Shown: positions 22,777 through 34,897, counted from the stretch's first letter. The stretch: 64,000 nucleotides of DNA from Castanea sativa (GCF_040712315.1 NC_134015.1:8459945-8523944); one strand, 5' to 3'. Translations and numbers: made by a program. Notes: generated from the letters alone by a model not told the origin.

Positions 22777-24189
22777 TGTTAGGATTAGTGCCCTTAAATC
22801 CTATTGTATGACGTCATCTATGATACTATGTACGTTACTATGTATGACATTATCTATGACGTAATGTTTTGATTAATAAAGTTGTTTTATTATAATCTAA
22901 AATAATGGTAACATGAATATTGGACATTATCATATAGTCCACGAGATACATAGTATGTGATTTATGTAAAAAGTCACAGAAGATATAAATCACAAGTTCT
23001 TTGTAAACTTAAAATTGTAATTTGTAGACGGTGATGAAATTGGGCATTTCATTTGCGAAGATTATAACATATCAACTAAGATGATTTATCTTTATCATGG
23101 AAGTGGAGACTTCTAGTTGGTATGTTGATATGTTTTAAGAGTTAAGACATATTGAACTAGATTGCTGTGAGATTTATTATTCTCCTAACAACTGTCAAAT
23201 GAATAATAAATCTCACAACTTTTATTTTTATAAACTCTTAATCCTAAGAGAATAATGGACTTGATCATGAAGTGTAGGTTGCTTTGATATATCAGGAGTG
23301 AGATCTAAAATAACGGTCAAAACCTCAGTATGTTGGGCAACCACATTTAGTGTGGATGGAACATATAGTCTAAAGACAGAATTCATAGTCTCTTAACGAA
23401 AATACAAAATATTCCCTTCAGATAAGTTTAATGAGTTTGTTATTCATAATGTTAGGCCTAACTGCTTTAGTAAATAGTTACTAAAGTATATATTTATGAA
23501 ATTGGATTTCATAAATATATGATGAATAACTTAAAGGATTAAACCAGTTACTTAAAGATTAAGATGTAGTAATTTTCAAAGTGGCAGTCTACATTTATGA
23601 CTTTGTATTACTACAAATATTTTATGGAGGGATTGCATGTATAATAAAATTTTGAGATATAATCTATAAATAAGGCCTAGAGTGCAACTATATTTATATA
23701 GTGGTATTAAAAATATTTAATGGTAACTTTGAACTTATCAAGAGTTGATAGAAAAATTCAATGCCCATTGGAGCTAGTGTCTTTTTGGTCCCACTCCAAG
23801 CCACATACTAAAGCCCAGTTGGAAAGGCCCAAAGTGCTAGCCCAATTAGATAATCAGTTATAAGGAGAGAAACATACAGAATTTAAAGGTATGAAAAAGA
23901 GAGATTTCGTTGTGAAATGGTGTGTATGTGAGAGTGAGAAACTCTATCATTCTCCCTTGAAAACTGATTGAGAGACCACACTTTTTGGGCATAAAGTGGA
24001 ATTGGAGTAAAGATTAAAAGTATTCCCAAGTATTCTAATTTTGGTTTTGATTTTCACCACACCAAGGTATGCTCTCTTGTTCTTAAATTCTGAAAGCATA
24101 GTACATGTTAACAATTGCAAATGAAATAGATCCATTAATTTTCCGCTGCGTATATTTTGTATACGATACAAGCATGTATTTTTCCATCA
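22777..24189 (+). repeat. solo LTR, about 1.41 kb, inserted in gypsy gag
   Basis: Starts TGTTAGGATTAG and ends ATTTTTCCATCA. It is flanked by TTCCA (22772-22776) and CTCCA (24190-24194), a target duplication with one mismatch. The whole length matches, in reverse orientation, the interrupted copy at 33649-34145 plus 45649-46580. The 3' part carries TTTTCCGCTGCG, a phrase typical of copia LTR U5 regions. No internal domain or second LTR adjoins, hence solo LTR. Confidence 0.8.
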
Positions 24190-24236
24190 CTCCAGAGGTC
24201 CTATCTTGCCTGTTGGCTTGGGAGTTTGATTCTTCT

Positions 24237-25238
24237 TGTTAGGACGTATGTGATTGGATGTTTGGAACATATGTCAACATTTTATGTATTGGCTAATCTT
24301 TTTACAAAACACACTTTACTTGTATTTGAATAGATCTAGGATGTGTTTAATGGTTCAAGAAAAAAAATTTTAATTTTAAGTGTTAAAGCCATACAAGTCT
24401 ATCCAAGAATCAAGTGAGAAAGTGCTGGATTTTAAAACTCGATAGTTAGTATCTATCGAGGTTTAAAAGCTGCTGAAGCCCGTGGCTCGACAGCTAGCGT
24501 AATAGATGGCTATCTATCGAGGTTTATAAAACTCAGTTTTTTCGGGATTGTTTTACATCCAATCCGTGAGTATGTGTTTGGGCTTTCTTTTCTTACAAAC
24601 CTAAACATATATAAGGATTATTTTAAGGGTCGTATCACATTGCACAACCAATAGTACAATTGCATAAGAGCATAATTTCTCAAGTGTGACCTGAAAACCT
24701 AGTTTGCCATAGTTCTTGAAGAAGTTGCTGTATTTGTACACCGTAGAGTTTTGTGACCAAGCAACTTCGTGGTCTTCATCGGTTGAAGAATAGAAGAACT
24801 TTGCAGCTAACATTCTTCTCAAGTTGGTGATCAAGTCGAGTACTAGGATTTACGCATCTATTGGTTAGTCACATACTAAGAACCGAGTAATACAATGAGA
24901 GATTGTCACTATAGAACAAGTCCAATTGGGTATTGGGGTAAGCGTTCAACTGTAGGTTGATATAAGGTATTAAGATTCCTTTACTTGTAATCGCTTGTTT
25001 TGATAATAGTGGATTCTCGGGAGTGGTGACCTTAAAATCACCCGGTGGAATTTTTGTCATGTAGGTTTTTTCCATTTGTAAACAAATCACTGTGTCATTT
25101 AATTTCCATTGCATATTTAGTTATTTGGTGATTTGTTTGTTCTACCACGCTCATTTCATGTAATTGAACCAAATTAATTCACTTGGCTAATTAATTGGTT
25201 AATTCATCACAAGGGGTTAATACTTTTTTGGTCTATCA
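24237..25238 (+). repeat. 5' LTR of the pol-less copia-type element
   Basis: TGTTAGGACG to TCTATCA, just before the primer site. Shared with the 3' LTR: TTGGCTAATC, AGATCTA(G/A)GATG, TCCAATTGGGTATT or TTCAATTGGGTATT, GTTCAACTGTAGGTTG, CTTAAAATCA. Contains the TCGATAG-type palindromic words near 24440-24530. About 1002 bp; the partner is about 795 bp, so indels are many and the insertion is old. Confidence 0.75.
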
Positions 25239-25240
25239 AG

Positions 25241-25252
25241 TGGTATCAGAGC
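25241..25252 (+). promoter_or_regulatory. primer binding site (initiator tRNA-Met)
   Basis: TGGTATCAGAGC, the standard plant copia primer site complementary to the 3' end of initiator tRNA-Met, two bases after the LTR end. Confidence 0.9.
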
Positions 25253-25301
25253 AGGCACACTCTGATTAGGGTTTAATCTTTGTTGTGAGATCTATTGACC
25301 C

Positions 25302-27203
25302 ATGTTTGTCATGGATAGAGAACAGTCTCTTATTGTACCTCTTTTATTTTATGGAACTAACTATGTATACTGGAAAGTACGCATGAGAGCTTTCTTGCAG
25401 TCCTTAGATGAGAAGATGTGGCAAGCTGTGGAGATAGGCTGGACCAAGTTAAAGGAAGTGCCAACCGATTGGGATGATGCTAAGATCAAGACAGCTAACT
25501 TCAACAGTAGAGCATTGAATGCTTTATTTAGTGTGGTCACAAATAAGGAGTTCAAGAAGATCTCCTCCATTGAAACTGCAAAGGAGGTGTGGACCATTCT
25601 TTAGACAACTTGTGAAGGAACCAAGGATGTTAAGGATTCGAAACTTCAGAGGCTCACTACTAGCTTCAAAGAAAAAAGATGAAGGAGGATGAGTCATTTG
25701 ATGATTTCTATGCCAAGTTCAAGGACATAGTGAACTCAGCTTTCAATCTTAGGGAAACCATTCTCGAACCCAAGATGATGAGAAATGTGCTCAGATCTCT
25801 AACCAAGAGATTTCATCACCGCAATTGAGGAGTCAAAGGATATGGACAAGATTCCATTGACATATCTAGTTGGAAATCTATAGACCTATGAGTTGGGTTT
25901 GTCTAGGATTGGGAAGTTAAGCGAGAGTAAGAGCATGGCATTCAAGGCCAAGAGCAGTGACACAAATGAGTCTTTCGACAATGAAAATTCTAAAATGAAG
26001 TCCTACATTACCCAGTAATTCAAGAAGTTCATCAAAAATGCCAATGCAAAGGGCTTCGACAAGGACCGTAGGCTATCAAGCTCTTCTCAGTCTAAGAGCC
26101 AAAACAAAGGGAAGAAGCGTGCTAGAGATGGTGGTCAGTACACTATTCCTTTAGGGCCCAAATGTTTCGGGTGTCAAGGATTTGGTCATATGAAACAAGA
26201 GTGCCCCACTTATCTCAAGTCTATTGGGAAAAGCAAGGCATTTGCTGTTACCTTGAGTGACACGGAACCTGAGGATGATTCCAAAAATGAAGATGACGGA
26301 ATCCAGAATGCCTTCACCGCTATTGTCAATCCTACTGAAAAGATTGTAGAAAATGTGGATGAAGAAGAAAACTTAGTGGAGTCAAAATTTGAGAAGGTGG
26401 ATGAGCAAGATGACATCTACACGGCCTATGCAAAGTTGTACAAGGTCTCGGAGAAACATGAGAAGCTGTATAGGTTGGTCACCAAGAAGCTCAGTGATGT
26501 GGAGCTCGAACGTGAACAACTCTCCACAAAGTTTGATAAAGCAATTCAAACTATTGGAGCATTGAGGTTTGAGAACAATTTCTTGGCTGAGAAGACCAAG
26601 AAGCTTGAGGCAGAATTGTTCCAAGTGAGAGCTCAGTTAGAGAGGACCTTAAGTGCAAAGCTTGATGAGATGTTCAGCATGCAAAAATCTGCCTTTGATC
26701 GTTCCGGTTTAGGGTATGATTTTTCTTCTCCTAATATTGCTTCTTCTAGTACTACTATTTTTATTTTTCCTGCTAACAATATTGATTCTGAGAATAATGA
26801 TGCTAAAAATGTGATAGCTAATGAGAACATAGACAAGGATAAATCTATCCTAGGAGCACCCCCTAAGCTTGCTAAGAAAAAAACTAAACATCCTAGGGCT
26901 AAGAAGAGTAGTGCTCAAAAATCTAAAGAGAAGAAGCAGCATCTCTGTTATCACTGTGGTGCAGCTGGACATACTCGACCAAATTGCTATAAGTGGTTAG
27001 CCACTCCACAGAGCAACAGAATGATTTCATCGGGAAAGCAGAATCAATTTTCATCCTCTCTTGCTTCTCTTGGAATTCTCCTCAAAGCCCTCATGTTCCT
27101 TTCGAACTTGAACTGTTTCAATTCTTCCCCCCTACCGCCAGTTCAAGGTTTTGCTCAAAGGAAAGGCTCTCCCAAGGTGTGGAAGGAAAAGGGCCCAAAG
27201 TGA
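25302..27203 (+). pseudogene. copia-type gag, decayed, with two zinc knuckles
   Basis: N-terminal part (25302-25604) has FYGTNYVYWKVRMRAFLQS, the start of the UBN2-type copia gag, ending with an in-frame TAG after KEVWTIL. It resumes as TCEGTKDVKDSKLQ, with a frameshift near 25670 and MKEDESFDDFYAKFKDIV. The first knuckle CFGCQGFGHMKQEC is at about 26163-26204. Then follows a long open frame with an acidic segment, a coiled coil (about 26430-26680, EKLYRLVTKKLSDVELEREQ) and a second knuckle CYHCGAAGHTRPNC (26946-26987). The frame ends at a stop next to a TC microsatellite where protease and integrase would be expected. Alternative: a host coiled-coil gene, which the knuckles and LTR context argue against. 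Confidence 0.85.
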
Positions 27204-27210
27204 TTTAGTC

Positions 27211-27212
27211 AC

Positions 27213-27291
<79 letters not shown>
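27211..27291. repeat. (TC)n microsatellite
   Basis: About 40 uninterrupted TC units directly after the gag stop. It marks the point where pol would start. Confidence 0.95.
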
Positions 27292-27295
<4 letters not shown>

Positions 27296-28359
27296 GTTAT
27301 GGTTGCATTACTTGTGTGTTTTGTTTTATTTGAGATAGTCTAGTTTTTTATGCATTGCTTTATTTGACATGATTTTGTTTGGTTGTTTTTTAATTTTGTC
27401 TTTAATTTTTAATAAAAATAAAAAAATTGAAAAATCAGAAAAATACAAAAACAGTGTGTGTTTGTGTACATTGGTACTTATGTACCTTGAATGGCCAATA
27501 AAACAAAATTTTCTAAATTTTGTATCTTTTGTAACTTAGATAAGCATCTCTATGCACAACTAAGCAAATGAATTTTGTGGCTCGTGTTTATGATGAGTAA
27601 AATTAAGTTATCTCTTATACTTAACACTCGTATCACTCTTTTTTACGGGAAGAACTAGAAAATCCTAAGAGAAAGGCACAAATAATCATCTCACTACTGT
27701 TACCCGCCAATCATGAAATGACATCTGTATGCTTTGGCATAGCAAAAATGCAATGTAAAAAAAAAAAAAAAAAACTTAACATAATTGGGTATTTCTTTTC
27801 TCTCTCTTATATGCTCATGCATGATATACTTAATAAAAAGAAAAAGATGCAAAAAAAAAAAAAAAAAAGATCAAAATGCTTTATATATGATTGGAAATAT
27901 GTATTCTAGGAGATGTGGGAGTTATAGGATGTACCTTGAAGTTGATAATCCCCATTAAACAGTTATGATCGTGTGTGAGTTAAATTGATTTACTCATATC
28001 TTAAATCGTCATAACATAGAGACACTTATGCAATCTTGTGATGTTTTCACACAACATGCAACATTCTTTGCTACTTTTGATACATATGCAGGTATAATGT
28101 GATTTGGCCATCACAAGGTTTACATGCGCTAATGTATGCTCACTAAACTATCTTAACTTGTTTTTGAAATATAAAATTGGTTAGACTTGTTTGGTGTGTG
28201 TACGTGTGTTTTGGGATCTATGTGCTCACATTTTTCTTGTTAAGAGATGTTTTTGAGAGGTTAAAATGTTGTTAAGATCCTTGGTTGAGTAGCATGCTTG
28301 ATTGCATTTATATCTGTGTTTTTCCCTTCCTTAAAAAACTGTTTTTAAGCAATCTTGAT

Positions 28360-28655
28360 ACTCCTCGACAGCTAGGCTATCTATCATGACCCTTCAGCTT
28401 TTCTTTATCGCAATCTCGATAGCTAACTTGATCAATCGAGAAACTTTATGTCTCCTCGATAGCTTCTCGATAGCTACATCGATCCATTGAGCTTCTTTGT
28501 TGAGAAACCTCTCGTTTGATCCTCAATAGTTGGTTCAACAACTGAAAAGCGCCTTTTTAAAGCTTGATAGTTCTCGATCGATCGAGCTTTGCGAAGATTC
28601 TATATAAGGAGCCATCGTGATTTTTGCACTCATTTCCTCGATCTCTCTCGATAGT
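28360..28655 (+). promoter_or_regulatory. internal promoter with TATA and TCGATAG-rich block
   Basis: The block carries at least eight TCGATAG or TCGATCGA-type palindromic words, the same words as in the LTRs. It is followed by CTATATAAGG (28600-28608), a strong TATA box, then a pyrimidine-rich leader. A donor-like TTTG|GTATGA at 28745 and an acceptor GTTAG at 29143 would splice the leader to just before the ATG at 29151. The promoter role is inference. Confidence 0.5.
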
Positions 28656-29150
28656 TTCTCTCTTTTCTCACTCCAAAACTCTTTGAACTCAAACCCCTCA
28701 CATTCCTCACTTGATCTTCAGCCTAAATGAAGTGTTCTTCATTTGGTATGATTTTTTTTTCACTCATTAATCATGCATTTCACTCTTTTGTGACCTAAGT
28801 TTTTAGTTTTGAAAAAATTTTGGGGGATTTTTCAAAATTGAAGAGTTTATGGAAAAATTTTGGGATGGGTTTTGTATAATTGATCTTAAAACATCATGCA
28901 TTGCATCACATGTGCATTATAACACTGCCTTATGCATACTAGATGTGTGTTTACATTGTGGAACTAATTGTGTGCTGGTAGGTTTGGATTGGGCAGAGCC
29001 CATAATGCTTTTACTATTTCATTTCGTATGCTCATGCATTTTTATGCATACGTACCTTATATTCTCTATATTCTCATATATTGATTGTTTTTGGCGCTTT
29101 TCTGCGTGTTTCTCTTTCTCTCTTTCTCTCCCTCTTATGTTAGTTGCATC

Positions 29151-29877
29151 ATGGCACCTAAGCGTAAATTTGTTCCTAGGGTAACGCATCCTAACTATCC
29201 TGGTTGTGAGCGTCTGAGGACAGTGTCCAAAGACGAACTCTCGTCTCATTTCTGTGAGACACATTCTTTTTGGGGTGATCGTCAGTAGATCCATTGCTCG
29301 GCCTTTGCTAAAGGTCCAAGGTTCCTTAACATGGTTATGACTTTTGTTCTCCATCCTCTCTCTCTCACTATAACACTATCACAGAGCCTCTTGCTTGCTT
29401 TTTGCTTCCCTTCATTGAGGATCTTACGATAAATTTCCCCTCTCACTTCATACTCTCCCTTATAAATGTCTATAAGGATACGACGACCCGTGATAAGTTC
29501 ATCTTCCCTTCAGTTTTCACACGGCTTCTTCGTCACTTTTCTATCTCCTATCCTAGGTCTTCCCACTTCACTTTCATGTGTGCCATTGATGCTGCTACCG
29601 TTAAGCGGAGTTTTGCACAGCTTCGCTCGAGGCAGACTCAGACCGAGACATTGTGTGCATGGATGCTTGCCTTGACACACCTAGTGATGAGTTGTGTCAG
29701 GTGAACACCCATGTAGGTCATATTGCATGATGACAGGTTGTGATGGGTGGTTTCACGGTTGCTTTATCTCCATCTCCACCGGCTTCCGAAGATGAGAGTG
29801 ACGACGGCTCCAGCAATGATGTTGATAAGGATGTTGATGATGCTGGATCACCTAGTGATGATGAGATGTCTACTTGA
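29151..29877 (+). pseudogene. accessory transposon protein, plant-transposon-domain type
   Basis: The start MAPKRKFVPRV is followed by NYPGCERLRTVSKDELSSHF, then, across stops and frameshifts, FAKGPRFLNMVMTFVLHPLS, FPSHFILSLINVYKDTTTRD, and RLLRHFSISYPRSSHFTFMC. The 3' end is an acidic tail, SPSPPASEDESDDGSSND in frame, ending TCTACTTGA. These phrases are the familiar order of the uncharacterised putative plant transposon protein domain found in tree genomes (from memory). A run of 18 bp (GACAAAAAGGGAGAGTAG) soon after the stop is common next to such elements. At least three stops or shifts break it (for example after WGDRQ at 29286). Its function is unknown. Confidence 0.7.
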
Positions 29878-30618
29878 TGCACTTACCCCTTTGTCATTTG
29901 TGACAAAAAGGGAGAGTAGTTTTGAGATAAGAGTAGTCATACTCATAGGGGAAGGGATAGTTTAGGAGATAGGGACAGTGTTATTAAGTGTTCATTTTTT
30001 TTAGGGATGTAGTGAGAATTTTGATGTATCTTTTTCTTTTATTTCTATTATAGATAATTTTTTTTTTTGGTACATATTAGCTTTCTTCTTTGCACAAATC
30101 CACTTATTTATTTTCATTATCCTACAAAAGACAAATTCACGCATTAAAATTCAATTAAGCATAAAATTGATTATTTAGTATTATTCCAAAATCAACTATA
30201 AAATACATGAATTAACTCAAAATAAGTATAATAATTATTTTCTAATAATAATATAAATATGCAAAATTAAGCTATTACCATGACCACTTTTATTACATAC
30301 ATTGTATTCCTTGATATATAAATGAGATGATGTATGTTTTCTTCACCTTTGTCTCAAATGCGTTGTTTCTTTTCTATCTTTATACACATGTTTCTTCTTG
30401 TATACAACTTGTCTATATTTCACACTTAATGCCTTGATGAATTTTGTTTAAGTGTTTCAGATAAGATAGGTTGCAAGTCTATCATGCCATAATCTCTCTT
30501 TTTGCAAAGTTTTCAAGAGTTCATTGTAGAGTTAGACTTATGTACTTTTGTAAATTATGGGATAGTTATGTTAGACTTCTCTCATAATTGCTGTTTTGTG
30601 GTTTTGTCATGAATTGCC

Positions 30619-30630
30619 AAGGTGGGAGAT
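30619..30630 (+). promoter_or_regulatory. polypurine tract
   Basis: AAGGTGGGAGAT lies directly before the 3' LTR start TGTTAGGG; the standard copia plus-strand primer site. Confidence 0.8.
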
Positions 30631-31425
30631 TGTTAGGGTCATATTTTATTGTAATTGGCTAATCCTTTGACAAAATGCATTTTACTTGTAATTGGGTAGA
30701 TCTAAGATGGGTTTAGTACTTCAAGAAACATGTTGTTCAAGTCAAGTATTAAAGACATAAAGATTGGTCCAAGAAAAAAGCGAAGAAAGCTATTCATCAA
30801 GCCTCGACAGATAGCTCGACAGATGTCTGCTATCGAGACTTTATGTGAATCTCGATAGATAGCTCGATAGCAGCTCGATCTATCGAGAACTATGATTTCA
30901 GAATTTTCAGATTTGAAACTCTGCCCAGTTTTGTGTTTTCATGTAGGGTTTCTTTTCTTACAACCCTAGACATATATATGGCTTATTTTAAAGGTCGTCA
31001 CACATGCATTCAACGACCAAGAGAGTTATTTTTTCTGTATGAAGCTACCGTGTTTGTACGCTATAGGATTTTGTAACCAAGTGCTTTCAGATCATCAAGT
31101 TCAATTGGGTATTAGAGCAAAGGTTCAACTGTAGGTTGGTATTTTAGGATAGGCCAGGGTAGTTAGTAAGATTCCTTATACTTGTAACCGCTTGATTGTT
31201 ACTTAGTGGATTCTTAGGAGCGCTGACCTTAAAATCATGCAGTGAGATTTTTGTCTTGCAAGGTTTTCCCTATTTGTCAACAAATCACAGAGTTAAATTT
31301 ATTTTTCGCTGCACTTAGTAATTTGGTGATTTGTCGGTGCCTTCACAATTTGCATGGAAATTGAACTTAATAAACCAACTTGGGTAATTAAATAATTAAC
31401 CAAGGTCAAGCTATATAACCCAACA
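30631..31425 (+). repeat. 3' LTR of the pol-less copia-type element
   Basis: TGTTAGGGTC to TATAACCCAACA. Contains TCGACAGATAGCTCGACAG and further TCGATAG words (30800-30900). Shorter than the 5' copy by about 200 bp. Confidence 0.75.
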
Positions 31426-31617
31426 AAGATATTTTCTTTTTTCTTTTTTTTCTCCTTCTCTCTTTAGTCCCAAAAAAAAAAAAAAAAAAATCTGAGCGGA
31501 ACCTTTTTCTTTTTCTTTTCCCTTCTCCCATCTGCATCCAAACAAAGCCATCTTTTAATTTTCACTTCAAACATATCTACATAGGTTAGGTATAAAATTT
31601 ACTTTTTCCTTTTTTCT

Positions 31618-31850
31618 GATATCATATTCATTGAAGAAGACAAGCAAAATACAACCTCGCATGTCTACAACTAAAAGTCTATAACAGTAACATCAACATT
31701 GATAAAAATGACTGACGCTAAGGACATAGAGGACTATTCCGTTTGGTTAGGAGTAGCATGTTGGTATGTCTTGCTTTCCTCCTCCCCCACTGTAACTGCA
31801 GATTTCATTAGTCTAATAAAATTATTGCTTTGGCTTCAAAAAAAAAAAAG
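31618..31850 (+). mobile_element. possible truncated LINE 3' end
   Basis: The segment ends TCTAATAAAATTATTGCTTT then GGCTTC and an A-run (31838-31849). This is the usual ending of plant L1-type LINE 3' UTRs. No reverse transcriptase frame is present, and the 5' border is not resolved. Confidence 0.35.
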
Positions 31851-32347
31851 TATGCTTATGAGTCCATAGCGTTTAGATAGCTTTTTCAGGAAATACCAAA
31901 CACAAACAATAATTCTGGACTCCACCACTAATTGTATGTGACCTGTTGGGATATGTTTAGCTTTCTTTTATTTCATTTTTGATAGATTTTAAAAAGGGGC
32001 TCAATTCCTCTCCTTTTTTTTTTTTCTTTTTTTTTAATGAGAATGTAAAGCAAAAAAAAAAAAAAAAATGGTGACGGGTAGAAGAGTATTATTGCATGTA
32101 TCCTATATTTGATTGTGGACTTTTGTTGCATACGGTATCATTTTAGAATTGGACTACCTCTAATTAGGCTTCTAATTTGTTATTAAATTTGGTTGGACAT
32201 TTATCAGGGCTCGTTAGTATGGTGTGGTCATATTAATTATTTGAGCATTCATAGTATGTTGTGGTCATACAATGCAAAATGAAGATGGAAACACAAAATG
32301 AATATTGAAAAAATATAATTTGCATATATACTTTTATACAACAATTC
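31851..32347. other. spacer, no gene seen
   Basis: AT-rich sequence with T and A homopolymers; nothing recognised. Confidence 0.5.
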
Positions 32348-32363
32348 TATGTATGTTTCCCAC

Positions 32364-32548
32364 CATTTTTTTTTATGGTATTTATTTATTTATACAAGAT
32401 ATAATTTTACTCTAGCCTAATCTAAGTGTAAATGTGTGTGAAACTCCCTCTTGGAGACTTGAACCTCGGCCCTTACCCCCACACCCCACAAGTTTTTATA
32501 CTTGTAGAGTGACCACCGCACCAAGGGTGCGCAATGGTTTTTTGAGGG
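32364..32548 (-). mobile_element. SINE, copy 1
   Basis: Flanked by TATGTATGTTTCCCAC (32348-32363) and TATGTATGTCTCCCAC (32549-32564), a 16-bp target duplication with one mismatch. On the minus strand the head has a Pol III A-box-like TTGGTGCGGTGGTCA and a B-box-like GAGGTTCAAGTCTCC, so it is tRNA-derived. The tail is A-rich. It shares its sequence with 46961-47120. Confidence 0.8.
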
Positions 32549-32989
32549 TATGTATGTCTCCCACTTATGTCATCAATATTACATCAAGTAATTTTAATTT
32601 TAAAATCAACTATATATGGATGAGAGACATAAAAAAAGCTGTATATATGAGATGTGTGAATAATATTCTCCAAGATATATAAAAAGTTTGTTCTAATGAG
32701 TGAGTGGGTCTAGCGCTAATACATTTTTGCCACAACTTTACCACAATTCTAATGTGTCTGATTGTGAGTGGTTACTTATCACTTTCATATGGATCCACAA
32801 TTTTTTTTACCACTCACACAACTGCCACATTACAGTTGTGAAATAATTTATGGTCATAAATTTTTTTTAATGATTTGCCAAAATAAAAAATTGTACTAAT
32901 GGCTGTATGTGTGTGTATATATATATATTGAAAAAACAAAGCCATAAAAAGCATCTTCACATCCACATGCTATAAACTTAACCTATAGC

Positions 32990-33240
32990 CGTGTTTTAAA
33001 AATGCGGCTAAAACCACTTATAAATGTGGCTATAAGTCCAGCCAAATAATTTTTTTTTTAAAGATGACCTATAGCCGCATTTTTTAAATGCGGCTATAGG
33101 TTAAGTCTAAAACACGGCTATAGATTAGCTATAGTTGCATTTTTTAACTTTAAATGCGGTTATAGGTCTTTAAAAAAATTAAAAAGACCTATAGCCGCGT
33201 TTAAAAAAGGCAGCTATAAGCTACGTTTATAAAATATAAA
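32990..33240. repeat. CACTA subterminal repeats, left
   Basis: At least six copies, in both orientations, of words like CCTATAGCCGC and GCGGCTATAGG, diverged by single bases. Matches the right-hand block at 49375-49620. Confidence 0.7.
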
Positions 33241-33262
33241 ATATTACTATTTATAAAGTATT

Positions 33263-33648
33263 TATGTAGAGTTACACTAGTTTAGTGGTAAGACACATAT
33301 GTGATAATATTTTGCCCAGGTTTGAACCCCACAAAAAACATTTTTAATTTTTACTCTCCTTATAACACAAAACTACGTTGTTTTATTAAATATTAAATAT
33401 TACTATTTATAAAATATTTATGTATAAAATATTTATGTAGAATTACACTAGTTTAGTGGTAAGATACTCATGTTATAATATTTTGCCTAGGTTTGAACCC
33501 CACTAAAATTTTTTTAATTTTTACTCTCATTATAACACAAAACTACGTCGTCTTATAATATATTAAATGTTACTATTTAAAATATTCATATAGAATTCCA
33601 CTAGTTTAGTAGTAAGACACACATGTGATAGTATTTTGCCTAGGTTCG
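33263..33648 (+). repeat. tRNA-like tandem repeat, about 171 bp unit
   Basis: Units carry A-box-like TAGTTTAGTGGTAAGA (33278, 33449, 33602 in a variant) and B-box GGTTTGAACCCC (33319-33330, 33490-33501). Spacing between first and second B-box is 171 bp. The third unit has GGTTCG at 33643-33648, then a solo LTR, then GTTCGAACCCC at 46581, so its B-box was split by that insertion. The remainder of unit 3 continues to about 46640. A tRNA-derived SINE array or relic; not a genuine tRNA gene, because acceptor stems do not pair. Confidence 0.7.
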
Positions 33649-34145
33649 TGTTGGATAAATACATGTTTGTATCACATACAAACTTACGCAGCGGAAAATT
33701 AACGGATCTACTTCATTCGCAATTGATAACATGTACTATGAAAATTTCAGAATTTAAGAACAAGAGAGCGTACCTTGAAGCGGTGAATTTCAAAACAAAG
33801 ATCAGAAGCACTTGGGAACACTTTTAATCTTCACTCCAATTCAACTAATGCCCAAGAAGTGTAGTCTCTCAATCAGTTTCCAAGTGAGAATAATAAAGTG
33901 GCTTGTACTTACACATACACACCATTTCACAATAGTGTCTCTCACTTATAAAATTCAGTATGTTTTTCCCTTTGTATCTAACTGATTATCTAATTAGGCG
34001 AACCTTTTGGACATTTCCAATTGGGCTTAAGTGTGTGGGTTGGAGTGAGACTAAAAGGGACTAATAGGACACTAGCTCCAATGGGCCTTGGGCTTTTCTG
34101 TCAACTCTTGTAAATTATATATTTAACTATATTTAATATCACTAT

Positions 34146-34895
34146 TGTGGGGAGTAAAAATATCTTAATAGGGATATGGGCCATTGGGCCTTGCTAAGGA
34201 AGGCCGACCTACTCTTGGGTTTAGGGCTTGTTGATACTCTAGGTCGGCCCATACGCCGAGGATCCGAGGACCGAGCCGAGGATGCTTTTCCCCTCGGACT
34301 GACACCAAAGAACCCGGGACTTCATGGTACAGGTTAGGGAATGGCACGGTCAAGACCAATGGTTAAAGGGGGTGAACCCCAGAACGCCCCAGAAGCACCG
34401 GTGTTGAAGAAATGTCAAAAATAAAGGCTGCTACTTCCACATTAAAGACCCTGCACCTACCACCCTGGCTGCATTAATGGGGAGGTGACACTTGAACAGT
34501 GGAAGGGAAACTTCTAGTTACTGTTCAAAGGCACTAAGAAAAGAAATATCTAGGCTAAGGGAGGAATTGGGGCAACACGTGTATAAAGTATTAAAAAGAG
34601 GAGTATTTAAGGAGGGACCTGAAAACAGAAAGAGAGAGAACTTTTTGTAACCTAAAAAGAAAAAAGACAAAGGGTGAGATATAATATAAGAACAGCTCTC
34701 GGCTTACGTCCGAGGAGGCCCAGTTACAATATTCCTTGTTGTTTTCAATTACTTGCGATCTTTAGTTTGTCATTTAATCCTTATATACTTCTAACCTGGG
34801 TTTCAAGCCCACACTCTACAAATTCTTATTGTTTAAGGCTCATTGGGCCTGAGCCCATAACTGTTCTTGGGTCCAGGTGCAATTGTGCACTTACA
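34146..34895 (+). repeat. 5' LTR of the gypsy element
   Basis: 750 bp, TGTGGGGAG to GCACTTACA. Contains the TATA-like GTATTTAAGG (34613-34622) followed by AGAGAGAGAAC. Differs from the 3' LTR at roughly a dozen sites, many of them one- or two-base indels. Confidence 0.95.
34613..34622 (+). promoter_or_regulatory. TATA-like promoter box in 5' LTR
   Basis: GTATTTAAGG inside the LTR, with a purine-rich leader after it; the same box recurs in the 3' LTR near 45355. Confidence 0.5.
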
Positions 34896-34897
34896 AT

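Larger units (their letters stand above)
24237..31425 (+). mobile_element. pol-less copia-type LTR retrotransposon (TR-GAG-like)
   Basis: Bounded by related LTRs (24237-25238 and 30631-31425). A methionine-initiator primer site follows the first LTR and a polypurine tract precedes the second. Inside are a decayed copia gag with two zinc knuckles (25302-27203), a long TC microsatellite, and a separate gene-like unit with its own TATA and intron (28600-29877). I find no protease, integrase or reverse transcriptase motif in the 3.4 kb between gag and the 3' LTR. That fits terminal-repeat retrotransposons with a gag domain, which depend on other elements. No target duplication: CTTCT left, AAGAT right. 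Confidence 0.75.

Noticed and set aside
26190..27203. Possible host coiled-coil gene
   Set aside because: Zinc knuckles at both ends, a copia gag N-terminus upstream, a primer site and LTRs show it is retrotransposon gag.
33278..33330. Candidate tRNA gene
   Set aside because: A-box and B-box words are present but the acceptor and anticodon stems do not pair; it is a tRNA-like repeat.
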